Origin: Bryum argenteum
Lineage: Eukaryota > Streptophyta > Bryopsida > Bryales > Bryaceae
Assembly (NCBI GenBank): GCA_037043015.1
Contig: CM073326.1
Coordinates: forward strand, 3,596,001-3,660,000
Length of the DNA stretch: 64,000 bases
Reading direction: 5' to 3'
The notes beneath the pieces are model-generated. The model was given only the letters and a program-made list of their open reading frames with translations, did no database searches and was not told the origin of the DNA. This document shows, one piece after another, positions 12,904 to 23,690 of this stretch. Numbering within the stretch: position 1 is the first letter of the stretch; every line of letters begins with the position of its first letter. Position numbers and translations under genes: made by a program.

Positions 12904-13186
12904 GTGGAGCAGACCCTGAAGCGAGCGAGTGGAGACGTGGACTTTGTTCCAGATCATGGATTTGAAGGCACTGAACTCCTTCCAGAAATCCCTAATGTCA
13001 TAGTGGCTGAGGAAGTGTGGCCCAAGATCCGCAGCGGTAACCATGCTACTCAGATACAGAACATGTTGAAAATGAGATTAGTGTCTAAGTTTTGGTGCGC
13101 ATTCATTGACAACACGGAGCTCATGGACCGCCATCAAATGTCCAAGTATAATGCGGTTGGTCCATGGAGATATAAATATGCTCCAG
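12904..13186 (+). pseudogene. F-box-like exon fragment
   Basis: An open stretch encodes a motif typical of F-box proteins: a Leu-Pro-Glu-Ile-Pro start, Val-Ile-Val-Ala-Glu-Glu-Val-Trp-Pro-Lys-Ile in the middle, and Arg-Leu-Val-Ser-Lys-Phe-Trp near the end. F-box proteins link targets to SCF ubiquitin ligases through Skp1. The exon ends at a good donor (CCAG|gtaggt at 13186/13187), and the reading frame runs on for a few codons only. No partner exons with repeat domains (LRR or Kelch) were seen downstream, and the neighbours are transposon relics, so this is most likely a captured or decayed gene piece. It could also be the first exon of a short lineage-specific gene; confidence in F-box identity is moderate. 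Confidence 0.4.
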
Positions 13187-13221
13187 GTAGGTTTCAGATT
13201 TTTGCTCGCCTCTTAGGGTAG

Positions 13222-14314
13222 TGCAGATTGATGTCTTCCTTCGTAGGAATGATTTGTCTCCTGAATGCCAATCCATGATGCAAGTAGGACTCTTTTCGGA
13301 ATAGGTACAAGCCATGTTCAGAGGGGGCTCGTTCTCAGGAAGGCAGTAAATGGTGCAGTAAGAAACTAAGAATCACCCAATGTTTATCATAGGTATTACA
13401 AAAAATTTCGTACCAGAAGTGGTGATACAAGAGATGGTTATCTGCCTGTGTGGAGCATTGGTCATACTATCTGATAGGGTTATTGGGTTTCTTACAATTA
13501 ATATGAATTCTCCGGATTTTTCAGAATCAGTGAGGTTCACACAGAATGTTTTTCCACATCCGCAAGTTTGGCAGATTTTCAGAAAATTGCTTACAAGAAA
13601 TGGAAATCGGAGTTTTTCATAGGGATTGTAATAGAACACAATAACGGATAATCAAACATATACCGTAAAATATGGCTGAAGGTTAAAACTGAGAACGGCA
13701 AATCTATTCTGTCTGTATACTGAACGTAGAAAAAATTACTTTGCCATATGTCAGTATTTACGGATGTGATGGGCAAACCTCGTTATTAGCACTAAACCGT
13801 TATCCCTGTTTTGTTACGTTTGCCACCTAAACCCTAAACCTTTTATACATTACCTTATTCTCAGCACGCTACACTATGGATTTGCGAAAATGTCGCAAAA
13901 TTTCTACAAGGTGTTACCATCTATTATCCCCATATCTGTATCTGAATAGAAGGGTATGATCATTTCGAACAAAAATTTATCATTTACCTCTCCCAAGTAA
14001 TACCCAATCCTCTAGTTAAACCACTAACTGAAATACGCATCTACATACGAGAAGGGGTTATATTTTTTTCCAGTTGTTGTCAAATATCTAGGTTTTAATT
14101 ATTATAAGAACCCGCTTTCCGGATAAGGAGATAGGTAACACAAAGTTTACTCAGTTGAAAATGCTACGGTAACTGTATAATTTCACCGCCTCAGCCTGCA
14201 GCGCGTTCCATACTGGACACGTGTATTTACAGTTAATGTAAGGATGGCGATTACTGTACTATAGCCGCGCAATAAGGGAATCCCGTTCGGGAACATGTTG
14301 CGTTGCACATACGC
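13222..14314. other. AT-rich gap, nothing recognised
   Basis: No gene is supported. A minus-strand open frame at 13373-13639 contains Cys-Gln-Thr-Cys-Gly-Cys and might belong to the broken zinc-type protein to its right, but this is too weak to call. A telo-box-like motif (TAAACCCTAAACC) lies at 13828-13840. Confidence 0.35.
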
Positions 14315-15138
14315 CTAGTTGCTGAGTCCACTGAGCTTCGTGATGCCATCAAGGATGCCGAATCTGCACATGTACTTGAAAGAGTAGATACGATTCCGCA
14401 AGCTTGGAGAATTCAAGAGTTTACATTGATCAAAGACTAGTTCAAGTTCTCCAAGAGTTAGGTGGCCGGATTTACAGTCATCTTCGTCACGTAGAAGAAT
14501 GTTACCTACTACGTCCTTGCTAGTCTCCAAGACAATTTTGGAAGTTGTTGCTTGGGGGTTGCGGTCAACATGTTGTTCGATTAACTCATCTATCATTTGA
14601 CGTGCGCATCTATAGTCTCCGACTTTGACACTGTGCTCGTGGGTACCGTTATGCACACAAGCACGCTCTTAAATATCATCTCCAAAGACGTAGAAGATTT
14701 TGGAGCAACGCAGACTGGGGGTTCTTTGCAAATCTTACAGACCAGGGTGGACGATGAGGGGGGCGGTTCGCTTACTAAGAAAGGTTCTTTGGTGATACCT
14801 TCAAACTCCACCTCATTGACTCTCGTTGCAAGATCCGAGCGTTCCAAGAAATGACAATTGTCATTGTAGCATTGGAGATGACCTACGCAATTTGAATATC
14901 GAAATGACAAGCTCAGGGTGTTGCTGATGTTAGTTGTCATTGTCTTAGTCCAGACATGTCCGTCATACCGTTTGTCCATCCCTTTCATTGACCTTGCATT
15001 CTTGAGTACAACCGAAGGAAGTGTCGGACGGAGGACATATAGAGCATCTCTATTGAAAGATGGAGACAAAAAAGATACTGTGTAAGTAGAGATGGAATTG
15101 AAGTCTAGTTTCTTGAGTATATTCTTGCTACCGGACAT
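14315..15138 (-). pseudogene. Broken Cys/His-rich protein of unknown family, probably transposon-derived
   Basis: Two overlapping minus-strand frames (15138-14593, then 14656-14315) make one protein if a frameshift near 14650 is allowed. Visible features in order: a Ser-rich start, CVGHLQCYNDNCHFLER (a Cys-His cluster), a CKICKEPPVC pair of CxxC knuckles, and, after the frameshift, the motif VHNGTHEHSV, which places a His-x3-His-x-His set after the cysteines. This order suggests a zinc-binding fold followed by a helical segment (residues of the second frame). I do not recognise the family with confidence; similar Cys-His headpieces occur at the N-terminus of DNA transposases. It lies among dead transposons and is itself broken, so a transposon origin is the best guess. 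Confidence 0.35.
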
Positions 15139-15719
15139 GCTACCAAGTTTGCGTAGATATGGGAGAATGTTTATGTGTTTTACTGTTTGAGAAGATGCTG
15201 AGGGAGAGGGTAAGGAAGAGGGCGTTTATAGAAAAGAGTTCTGAGAATTAGAGGAGATGGAAGGAAGCTTCGCAGAAGAACAACGAGGTGGAACGGATGG
15301 CTTTCGTTCGTCATCGGATGAATATGATATATCGATACAGACACGCTTGCCTGGTTCGATCTTGACACGAGCAAAGAGGGGACCAACGGTAGAGATCGTG
15401 GAGGAGCTACGAGGTGTCAGAAGTTGAGTGGAGGCGTTCATAACTTACTCTGTTAAACCATATAGGCGATACTTTCCTGACTTCAGCTTCCACATGGTAG
15501 CGTTTTTATCTAAAACGACAGTTTCTACAACCGTCGTGTACTGGACATGATAAGTATGTGGATCAAGAACTTCGGTTTCTAACCACAATGTGGAGACATC
15601 ATAGCCAAAGCGGATTGCAAGCCATCCGCTACCGCTTCCAAAAGAGCCATCCGCTACCGCTTCCAAAATGATAAAATATTACTAAAGTTTCCTTGCCGTG
15701 TAACCGGACAATTCTTCCC
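15139..15719 (-). other. Short minus-strand open frames beside the Cys/His-rich pseudogene
   Basis: Two open frames (15666-15445 and 15441-15226) abut each other. The second is Ser/Pro-rich with an acidic SSDDE run and may be an N-terminal linker of the broken Cys/His-rich protein. A 25-bp direct duplication at about 15622-15670 (unit containing CCATCCGCTACCGCTTCC) lies at the junction with the Harbinger relic, which suggests a local rearrangement. No function can be given. Confidence 0.25.
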
Positions 15720-16250
15720 TTCGTAACGCATGCAGTTTAAGGATGCAAATATGTTTGGAAAGCTAAGCTCCAAATAGATCGCCAATTGCTTTTTAAAGTC
15801 TACCCGGGTAGGTCGGCGCAAGTGTTACGCTTGAAATTCAGCTCTAATTGTAATGCAAAACCGCTTCAAACAAATTATAGCAATACTCTCATTAGTGCGA
15901 CAATACTCGTCCGTTGCATCGTCACACAAACGATAGCACAACATTCTCAATGCCGATGTGAACTTCTGGTGAGGGGACAAGCTCCTAAGTCCACAAGCAT
16001 AAGTTTGCTGCGCAAAGTACTCATCCGTACCACAAACTTTATGCAAAATAGACCCAAATAACCATCGGCGCATACGACACCTCCGCCGAAAAAAGTGTAT
16101 CGCATACACTGGCTCCTCCGCAAAATAGTCGATCATCCTCTGGACATGCATGTCGAGCCTATGCCTATCAACATGCGGGACTTTTGCAGGGTAGAATCCT
16201 CCAACACCGTGAGATACAGGAGCTTCTGTTGACAGCAACGCAAATTGCAA
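15720..16250 (-). pseudogene. PIF/Harbinger transposase remnant (HARBI1/ALP1-like nuclease), N-terminal part
   Basis: The first 141 codons (16250-15828) carry the block upstream of the nuclease core in plant Harbinger proteins: an Arg-rich RRRCRMRRWLF, SPHQKFTSALRML, and the TDEYCRTNESIAIICLKRFC region. After an in-frame TAA at 15825-15827 the same frame continues with LRRPT, then ASLNCMRYEGKNCP. In active family members this last motif reads S-I-D-C-M-H-W-E-W-K-N-C-P, with the Asp being catalytic; here it is Asn. The stop, the lost catalytic residue and the abrupt loss of similarity near 15700 show a dead, truncated copy. Family assignment is from motif memory. Confidence 0.7.
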
Positions 16251-16701
16251 AATTCAATTCACTATAAACTCATCCTCCTCTTTGTCTTCCAAGACAAAAA
16301 TTTAAATAAATGAGGCGTTAATGTCATTGGTTTACTGTAAAGTGACCAACTACGAAACATAGAGAAGCAAAAAATAAATTCAAAAATGACTAAAATGTTG
16401 ATTGAGAGCGGCCTGAAGCGTGAAACTTGAAAGAGCTTGCATTTAGTCTCTTCTGTGCAGAGCGAGGTCGTCGTGCCACCTCACTCAACGACCCTTTTGG
16501 TCAGGGTATCGGAGGGGGAGTCCCAAACTCGCGTATTGCACGACTAGTTGAAGACCCTCAATTATACATGTTGCATGTCTGCACCTGAGGTAGGGATATG
16601 TATACTTTTATTAGACTATTGTATTGCAAGATCAATTTTAAAAACTCTCCAAAAATAGCACGAAAATAGTTGATCACAGATTTTGAGGTCAAAAAGCACA
16701 T

Positions 16702-16756
<55 letters not shown>

Positions 16757-18428
16757 GGTTAAGCGAGGAGGATATTTCTTCAAAAAAATCAATTTTTCTC
16801 TCTTTACTCATTTTTTTTTGTATCTTGTAACTGAAATAAATGTTTGGAGCTTATATTTAGTATTGGGTATTTAAGGCTGCATATAGAAGTTTTGAAATAA
16901 AAGAAGACTTGAAGGATCGATACTTGTAAAGAAACAAGCTTAGATTTATCTCGTTGAAGCATGAAAGTCTTACATCTTAAGAAAAAAAAGAATACAAGTA
17001 GTGATATAATACTAATATCCCAAGCAAAAGTGGCCGTAATGTTGACAAATCTTTATAACAGAGAAATACCCTCCCCACTTTAAAAATTAAATTTCCATTG
17101 AAACTTCTTCTTTTAATAAGAAATCAAAAACCTACTCTAGAGATTGTCAGTTGAACCAAAATTTTGAAATTTTGTCTTGAAGTGTATATTTGACAATACC
17201 CTACTCAAGTGACATGTGCCATTATTTTCGTCGACTAGATTTTAAAACTTAACTCAAAGATTTCAAATGATAAACACTCTATATTCCTACATGTACATTT
17301 TCATATAGGTCCTTTTCATTATTACAAACTATAACCTATGACTAAGAAAAACATTACAAAGAAAAAAAAGAAAATTGAAAGAGCTTGATAAAGATAATGT
17401 AATTTATTTCATGACAAATAAGATGTTGAATGAGATATAATTGAATAGTATCAATTCGAAGCATTCATATATTAAACCAAAGACTATTCACTGGTGAGAT
17501 TAGTTTTTTAATCACATCATTCTAGAAAAAATTAAAAAAAAATTTGAGTATCCGTTTTAACTTTTAACATTTCATTACATCATTAAACGGGTTGGTGTAG
17601 ATTTAGAAACGAATCCTCAAAAAATTCAAGTTAAAATTCTTCACTTTGGATAATTTAGTGTAATACAACCTTTCAGATATTAAAAAAATTATTAATAAAA
17701 TTTTAGAAAACTTATACGGCTGCCTAGAGTTCAGGTTGTATTTTTTCTTCTTTTTATCTTTCCCTCTTCACCACTTTTCTTCTCCACTGCTTTGTTGCCT
17801 CTGTTTTTTTCCGCTCATTGCTTCTCCACTTCATTCTTGACAACACCACTTTCTTTCGTGTGCGAAGTATCAAATTTTATATTGTATTGATTCACAATAT
17901 GAATGCCTTCACTTTGGAACAATTAATACTAAACCTTTTATCTCTTTTCAATGATCGCATAACTTTAAATTTCAGCAATTACATATTAGAACTTACTAGC
18001 AATTTTTTTTGTGATCATTCTCACTGTAATTTTTCACCCACACTATAGTCGTGATAATTTTAGCAGACACATCAAGGTGAGCTTCAAACTTTTTAGTTTA
18101 CATTTAGCTTTGTTTATGAATTTTTACGGTTTTCGGATGCATTTAATATTTGATTGAACAATCACTTAATTGTTACTATGTACACATCGTAATCTCGAAT
18201 CTATGTTTAAATTACTTGTATTTATGAAACTCTAAACTTTGCATTTTTTGAGATTTTTCCGGATCATTCATATGTTATATCACTTGTTTCTTTTTTTGCT
18301 TCAACATTTTCAAAAAATTTAGGGTTTAAAACATATATCACTTTGTGATATAATCTATACATCTAGATACCGTGATGTTTGTAACCAATTTCACGCCTTA
18401 CTTGTAGATTCAGCTATTAATGTTGTAC
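16251..18428. other. AT-rich intergenic sequence
   Basis: No gene is supported. It contains a TA microsatellite (16704-16753), otherwise AT-rich sequence with no long frame or recognised repeat. Confidence 0.5.
16704..16753. repeat. (TA)n microsatellite
   Basis: About 25 uninterrupted TA dinucleotides. Similar runs occur at 30801-30830 and 39375-39457. Confidence 0.95.
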
Positions 18429-18432
18429 TTAA

Positions 18433-18859
18433 CCCTTAAGCGCCCACGGTGTCGTTTTTCGACATTTTGGATGTGAGGATCCGTCTTTGGTGCACAACCC
18501 CGCTTTCATCCCATCGATTTTTCATCCGCCGTTTTTTTTGCTCAACTCCTCGGTGGGTTTACTCTACTCCCTCCTTGGATAAATAGTAAAAACCTTGATC
18601 CTCAATTTGTGAGAGTGGGCGAAAGAGATTTTTCATGAAAGTTTTGGTGGTGTGATCTTCACCCCTTTTTTGCATGGATCTTGAAATCCATACCTCCAAA
18701 TGGCATGCAACTTGGTGGTCATACTAATTGCCATGCTCCAAAGAAGATCCTACGGTTGGATTTTCCATTTTCATCTTTTATTTGTTTTTACGCAGTTTTG
18801 AAAAAATCAGCATTATTACCAATTGTTAGGAGCTTTACCCCCCCTTGGGCGTTTAGGGG
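18433..18859. mobile_element. Non-autonomous piggyBac element (427 bp) flanked by TTAA
   Basis: The element begins CCCTTAAGCGCCCACGG right after TTAA (18429-18432) and ends CGTTTAGGGG right before TTAA (18860-18863). Its left end matches the right end of the 6-kb piggyBac copy at 25878 (same terminal CCCTTAAGCG, same TGTCG-N5-CGACA hairpin 17 bp inside, and a shared TTTTCATCCG.CGTTTTTT stretch). Its right end matches the left end of that copy at 19845 (CCCCTAAACG and, further in, ATCCAACCGTAGGATCTT). It is therefore a deletion derivative of the same family, inserted in the opposite orientation about 1 kb away. It has no coding capacity, so it would need the transposase in trans. Confidence 0.85.
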
Positions 18860-18863
18860 TTAA

Positions 18864-19840
18864 ACTCACTTTTACAATCTGATTTTCAATGTATTCGTAC
18901 ATACTTTAGGTCAGACACATATCTCGATACTTCACTTACAATCTGCTTCTAAATCTATGCATGCACACAAACTTCCCTCATTGTATCAAATCTAACCTCA
19001 ATTTACATATTCATTATAAAAATATATCATATGTAAGTTGCAATGTCTTAATTTAGATACTTACTTCAAATTTCATTTATATTTTTCTGATTTTCAATTA
19101 GAATTTGATTTTAAATTTGATTGAACGTCATTATTGTGAGCCAAAATTCCGGTTGCCCGGTTGTTAAGCCACAAGTTGGCCGTGGGGATGGAGTACCAAT
19201 CTATCTAGCCTTCCAAGCAACGGACACCCAAATCATTTACGCAATATGTAATTCAACTTCAAAACTCAACTAAGATGGTCAACCATGCAATCAACTTGAA
19301 TTTACATTGAACCATGAAACTCCAGCAGTGGATTTGAATCCCAAAGCCCACCTTCTATGAGTATAGGAGGCTTAGACTGCGTCTAATTACCAATGAGGGC
19401 CTTGGTACTCAAAATGGGAGTAGAATGGGCCAAAACTCAACAAAGACCTCCAAAATCCACTTAAACTAAATACTTTCACTCTTCATGCATGCAATCGTTG
19501 GAATCTTGTTTACAACCATCCATGCAAGCAACCCAATGCATCAACCGACTTCCAAACACAACCTCAAGGAACAAGATGATAAGCATTTATCAATTTTGTT
19601 GACTCTATCTAATTTCAGTCCATGTTTAAGCATGATCAAATGACTACAATCTAATCTAGGCACTTAAGCTGCAAAATTGACATTAGATTTGTGAGTTGGA
19701 ACCCTTAAGCATGGTTTACTTGACCTCTACCCGCAAATTTAGCACACTTCTTAGATTTGTAAATAGGTGTAAATCATACTGATACCTTTTCTACTTAACT
19801 CACATGCAACCCAATCAACAGATAAATGTTAGTGAGCAAT
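18864..19840. other. Spacer between the two piggyBac insertions
   Basis: AT-rich DNA of about 1 kb with no open frame worth calling and no repeat recognised. It is the sequence into which both piggyBac copies inserted. Confidence 0.5.
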
Positions 19841-20816
19841 TTAACCCCTAAACGTTTCGTTCCATTGAGGCAGATGGAGAGGGGTCCAAATTTATAAAAA
19901 ATGTCAAGCTCATTAGATGAGAGCAAGGGCAGTAAATTCCAAATCCAACCGTAGGATCTTGATCTCTATTGGCTAAAGAGTACATGTGCAAAATTTTATT
20001 CCATTTGGGGTTGGGGTGAGGCTTGATCCACATGATTCATGGAAGAAAGTGAGTGCTCGAAATGGAGAGGCAGGTACCATTTTTGGACTTTGCAATGAAA
20101 AGTCATATTGATAATTGCCTCGCAAGCAAATTTTCTAAACTAGAAAAATGTGTGGCATGAAGTAAGGAAGCTATTCACGAAAAAAAAACAAACATATCCC
20201 TTTCCAATCACACACACTCATATTTGCAATGCAAGTGGCTTGAGAATCTTGTTTTTAGCCCAATACTATTCCAAGCCCGCCCATCCAAGCTCAAGTCGTA
20301 CGTGGACAAAACTTAGTGTAAGAGGCGGACTTTTATAAAGAAGAGAACAAAAAGATGACACTTACAAGCCGTTGGGTGCTCGACACCATGGCAAAGTACA
20401 TGAAAAAAGTACTAAAATGGATGGAGAATCCATAATGCCATCCTAAAAGTGAATAAAATATGCGCTATAAGCAAAAAAAACCCGTGCATGTCACCTCCGA
20501 GGGTCATAACTCCACCCTCCGCCATGCATAACTATTTTCATAGAGAAAGCCCTGGAATAGTAAGTGGCCTCAAGGGGCCTTCCAAAATTGTAAGTCGTTG
20601 ATGGGTCCGCAGCCGTTGATCTGCGCGCTCCTCCCCATGCCGCGTCATCGGTCCCGCAAGATGTGGCGGCTCGGCCACTATTTGGCGAGGCTCAATCCCA
20701 AGCCCGTCCTTCGCTCCTCCTTACACTGCAGCCCACAACGAAGGGGAATTGGGCATTTGGTGGCCTGGTTTGCCAAAAATGCCATTTTTTTTTTTCAAAG
20801 CAAGATGTCTGCATCG

Positions 20817-20900
20817 ATGCCACCTTTCCAAGTAACCTCCCTTGATTAGCCCTGTTTTAGTAATTTGGAAGATGCCACCTTTCCAAGTAACCTCCCCTGG
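20817..20900. repeat. Local direct duplication inside the piggyBac left arm
   Basis: GATGCCACCTTTCCAAGTAA occurs twice, at 20817 and about 20872, roughly 55 bp apart, both followed by CCTCCC. Just to the right (about 20990-21100) a second short repeat contains the word GTCCCTGGAGT twice. Such internal repeats may be binding sites of the transposase, which is an inference. Confidence 0.6.
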
Positions 20901-21266
20901 ATGCCTTTCGTTTATCTCCAAAAATTGGATTCTTGCTCCATCGACATGGAGTCCCTGTGCTCGAAATGTAATCCACTAAGTTAGTCCCTGGAGTGACATC
21001 GGATGTAATAGGATAAAACCCAAGAGTAACTCCAAATGTAATAGAAAAAACCCGGAGTGACTCCAAATTTCGTACATTAGTCCCTGGAGTACCCACCGTA
21101 GTCCATAGCATCACTAAATTTCATGTACAAATGGAATAGAAAAAAATAAAACAAACTAACACAAAGAATATGCAAGGAATGCAATCTTACATGCTCATCT
21201 CCTTAGAGTGAAGTGACATTTCTTTCAAGCAATCTCCCATATGGTACCATAAACCACCACAATCTT

Positions 21267-23153
21267 TCAGACACAAGATTGGTTAATTTTTTTGTCCTTG
21301 CAATATGCACATTGGTGCCTACCTCCTTGAACCTTCACAAGCCCATGAGTGCCTGGGGTGTAAGAGCATAGAGAAACCACACCTTTCCGGTTTTGTCTCC
21401 AACGCTCCATTAGTGCAAATGCCAACGCCGTCACAAACTCCAAATGATTCATGGAGGTGTTCCTCAAGTCCAAGCTCTCCCGTTTATGAATTATCCAAGA
21501 GTTTGTAATTGCAAGGTCTACCAAAAACATAAATATGCGGTGCCACCACTTGTGGGTTTTGGACAACGTCGTATAAACCCCTCTTAGTTGGTCACTCACA
21601 TCAACGCCCCGCATCATACGGGTATACTCCAAATGTATTGGAGAAGTGGGTATATGTTCCGTCCTCCCACGGCAATATCGAGGCACCGTAAGAGGCACAT
21701 CCGGATCCGGTGGCAAAGGCTCGACGTGGGTTGACAATAATAACACCGGTTTTTTATCTACCCAAACAATAGAGCATAACGTACCCGTGCAATGCATGCG
21801 CCAATCGGATGCCCCTTGGGGTTGTTTTGCCCACCGTCGCTTGTCCACCAAGTCGCTTGGCAAGCCAATCCGGTTCGCACGTACGGTGCCGGTCGCATAT
21901 GTCCCCAAGTCGTGCAAATCTACAAAAAGCTTGGGAGATGTGAAGAAATTGTCGGTGACGACCACATGGCCCCGCCCGTGCAAACCCTCCATCAACCCCA
22001 TCACCACTTCGTATCCCGTTTTCGCCTCCTCCGGTTTCGCCGTGCGTAGACTTTTCTTCAAATCGGCCCCCGTGTAGACTTGAAAATTGTAAAGGTACTT
22101 GGATTTGGAATCCGCCGCCGCCCAAATCTTGAATCCGAATTTCACCGGCTTGTTTGGCATGTATTGTTTCATGCCGTGGCCGTACATTCCTTTGTACCTA
22201 ACCATGAGCTCGTCAACGGTGACAAATTGGCCAAGATTCCACTTTGCAACACATTGAAGTCTCACCTCCTCAATTAGCCACCTTAACTTCACTAGTTTGT
22301 CATAATTCGGATCGTTTTTATCCGTAGGGGCCATAGAGTCATCATAGATATGTAAGCATTTTGTTATAGCCTCATATCTTTTCATGCTCATGGTGTTAGC
22401 AATGGTATGGCAATAGTAAAATGGCTCACTACTTTTCCAATAGCACCTACGATTAGGTTCTATTTTCAACCCCATTAGTATGGAGATTCCCAACCACGCC
22501 TCCAACTCCGGGACCGTCAAACTCCACCATTCTTTGGGTCCCCTAGTAAAACCCGTGGCCGGGTCAATGGAAGAGGCATAACGGTTGCTCTCTCTCACTA
22601 TTTTCCTCAAAGTCTTCTTAGTGAAGAATTTGTGAAACAAGTCTAACACGGGGGACATTTTCCTAAGAACATAGGGGGGGCCATCACTAGGTCCCGTGAA
22701 TACAACATCATCATGGGTGTACTTTGACACAAATTGACCCCAATATTCATCTTTGTAGCACTCCTTGAATGTTGGCCCATTATCCCAATCCCTTAGTCCA
22801 CTTGGAACCTCCCTTCCTCTGCCCCTTCCTCTGCCCCTTCCCCCACTAGGGATGTCACTTACCATCGTATATTGGGGTTCAGGTTCAGTCATACTGTGAG
22901 AAGTGCCCGAAAAATACGACGAATGCCTTTTACCAACACCCATGGTGCCACGAGGACTCTCAGGGGGACCCTTACTCATTGCTGTTGCCCACGGCCCGGT
23001 CGATGCATGGTCGTGTCGCCGCTGTACAGCTCTCACCTCGTCCACGTGGACATGAGAGACCGCTCCGAGCCCGAGGCCCCCTCCGGCCCGAATCGGGCGT
23101 CGCCACGTTGATCGCCTCGACAGGCTCGCCATCCGCCGAGCTTGGTCCACCAC
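21267..23153 (-). CDS. piggyBac transposase (DDE_Tnp_1_7 / PGBD type), catalytic triad intact
   Basis: This 628-codon frame is open to its stop. The transposase domain covers about residues 130-560. The three catalytic aspartates expected for piggyBac are present: D314 in VTVDELMV, D401 in VVVTDNFF, and D518 in RGVDVSDQ. A short Cys-rich tail (C615, C618, C627) resembles the C-terminal zinc domain of the family but is shorter. The protein cuts and pastes the element at TTAA in the nucleus. The annotated start is only the longest frame. A likely intron (donor CGAG|gtgaga near 23035, acceptor caacag near 22985) would remove part of the region upstream of M59 (MSKGPP) and join it to another frame starting near 23277, giving a different N-terminus. 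An Arg-Gly-rich run (residues about 104-115) may bind nucleic acid. I see no inactivating lesion in the catalytic part. Confidence 0.88.
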   Translation of the reverse strand: MVDQARRMASLSRRSTWRRPIRAGGGLGLGAVSHVHVDEVRAVQRRHDHASTGPWATAMSKGPPESPRGTMGVGKRHSSYFSGTSHSMTEPEPQYTMVSDIPSGGRGRGRGRGREVPSGLRDWDNGPTFKECYKDEYWGQFVSKYTHDDVVFTGPSDGPPYVLRKMSPVLDLFHKFFTKKTLRKIVRESNRYASSIDPATGFTRGPKEWWSLTVPELEAWLGISILMGLKIEPNRRCYWKSSEPFYYCHTIANTMSMKRYEAITKCLHIYDDSMAPTDKNDPNYDKLVKLRWLIEEVRLQCVAKWNLGQFVTVDELMVRYKGMYGHGMKQYMPNKPVKFGFKIWAAADSKSKYLYNFQVYTGADLKKSLRTAKPEEAKTGYEVVMGLMEGLHGRGHVVVTDNFFTSPKLFVDLHDLGTYATGTVRANRIGLPSDLVDKRRWAKQPQGASDWRMHCTGTLCSIVWVDKKPVLLLSTHVEPLPPDPDVPLTVPRYCRGRTEHIPTSPIHLEYTRMMRGVDVSDQLRGVYTTLSKTHKWWHRIFMFLVDLAITNSWIIHKRESLDLRNTSMNHLEFVTALAFALMERWRQNRKGVVSLCSYTPGTHGLVKVQGGRHQCAYCKDKKINQSCV

Positions 23154-23339
23154 ATAACGCCGCTCGCACTGAGCCGTTCGGATAAGGTGCCGTTGGCGCC
23201 ACCCGTGCTTGTCCCGACGCCCACGCCGAGGTGCTCATTATTTCTTGTTGCTCGTTGAAGTTGCGGCACTTCGGCACTCACCACTTGAGGTATTGACCCC
23301 CTTTGGATTCCGCATAGTGCTTACGCCATCGTCACCGTG

Positions 23340-23490
23340 TTCTTTGTAAGTCGTGCCCAAGATCATCCCCGATGAGAAGAAGATCAAGGTCGTCTTCACT
23401 ATCGGTGTCCTCAAAGTCACTTGCATCACCAACGGCTTGATCCGGAGGTTCTTCAAAACTCACTTCTTCTTCATGTTCTGCGATTGAATA
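23340..23490 (-). CDS. Probable acidic N-terminal exon of the piggyBac transposase
   Basis: On the minus strand an open stretch without its own Met encodes a Glu/Asp-rich peptide (EHEEEVSFEEPPDQ followed by DTDSEDDLD) and ends near a donor ACG|gtgacg at about 23335. Acidic N-termini of this kind are standard in piggyBac transposases, and the next frame downstream is the transposase. A further open stretch upstream, reading VTKEVPFGEVASIYAHIQ, may be part of the same leader. How these pieces splice together is unresolved. Confidence 0.45.
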
Positions 23491-23690
23491 TGAGCGTAGA
23501 TTGAAGCAACCTCACCAAATGGAACTTCTTTAGTTACATCGTTGATTTCCACCACATAGATCAATCTAGATGATCATCGACACACAAAACTTTTCGCCGC
23601 AGATTCCCTCACCCACCTGCTCACCACTATCGTCGTCCTCTTCTCTTCCTCACAATCTAGATCTATCGACTTCTCGAAGTACTCTAACTT

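Noticed and set aside
13828-13840. Interstitial telomere
   Set aside because: Fewer than two TTTAGGG units; better described as a telo-box-like word.
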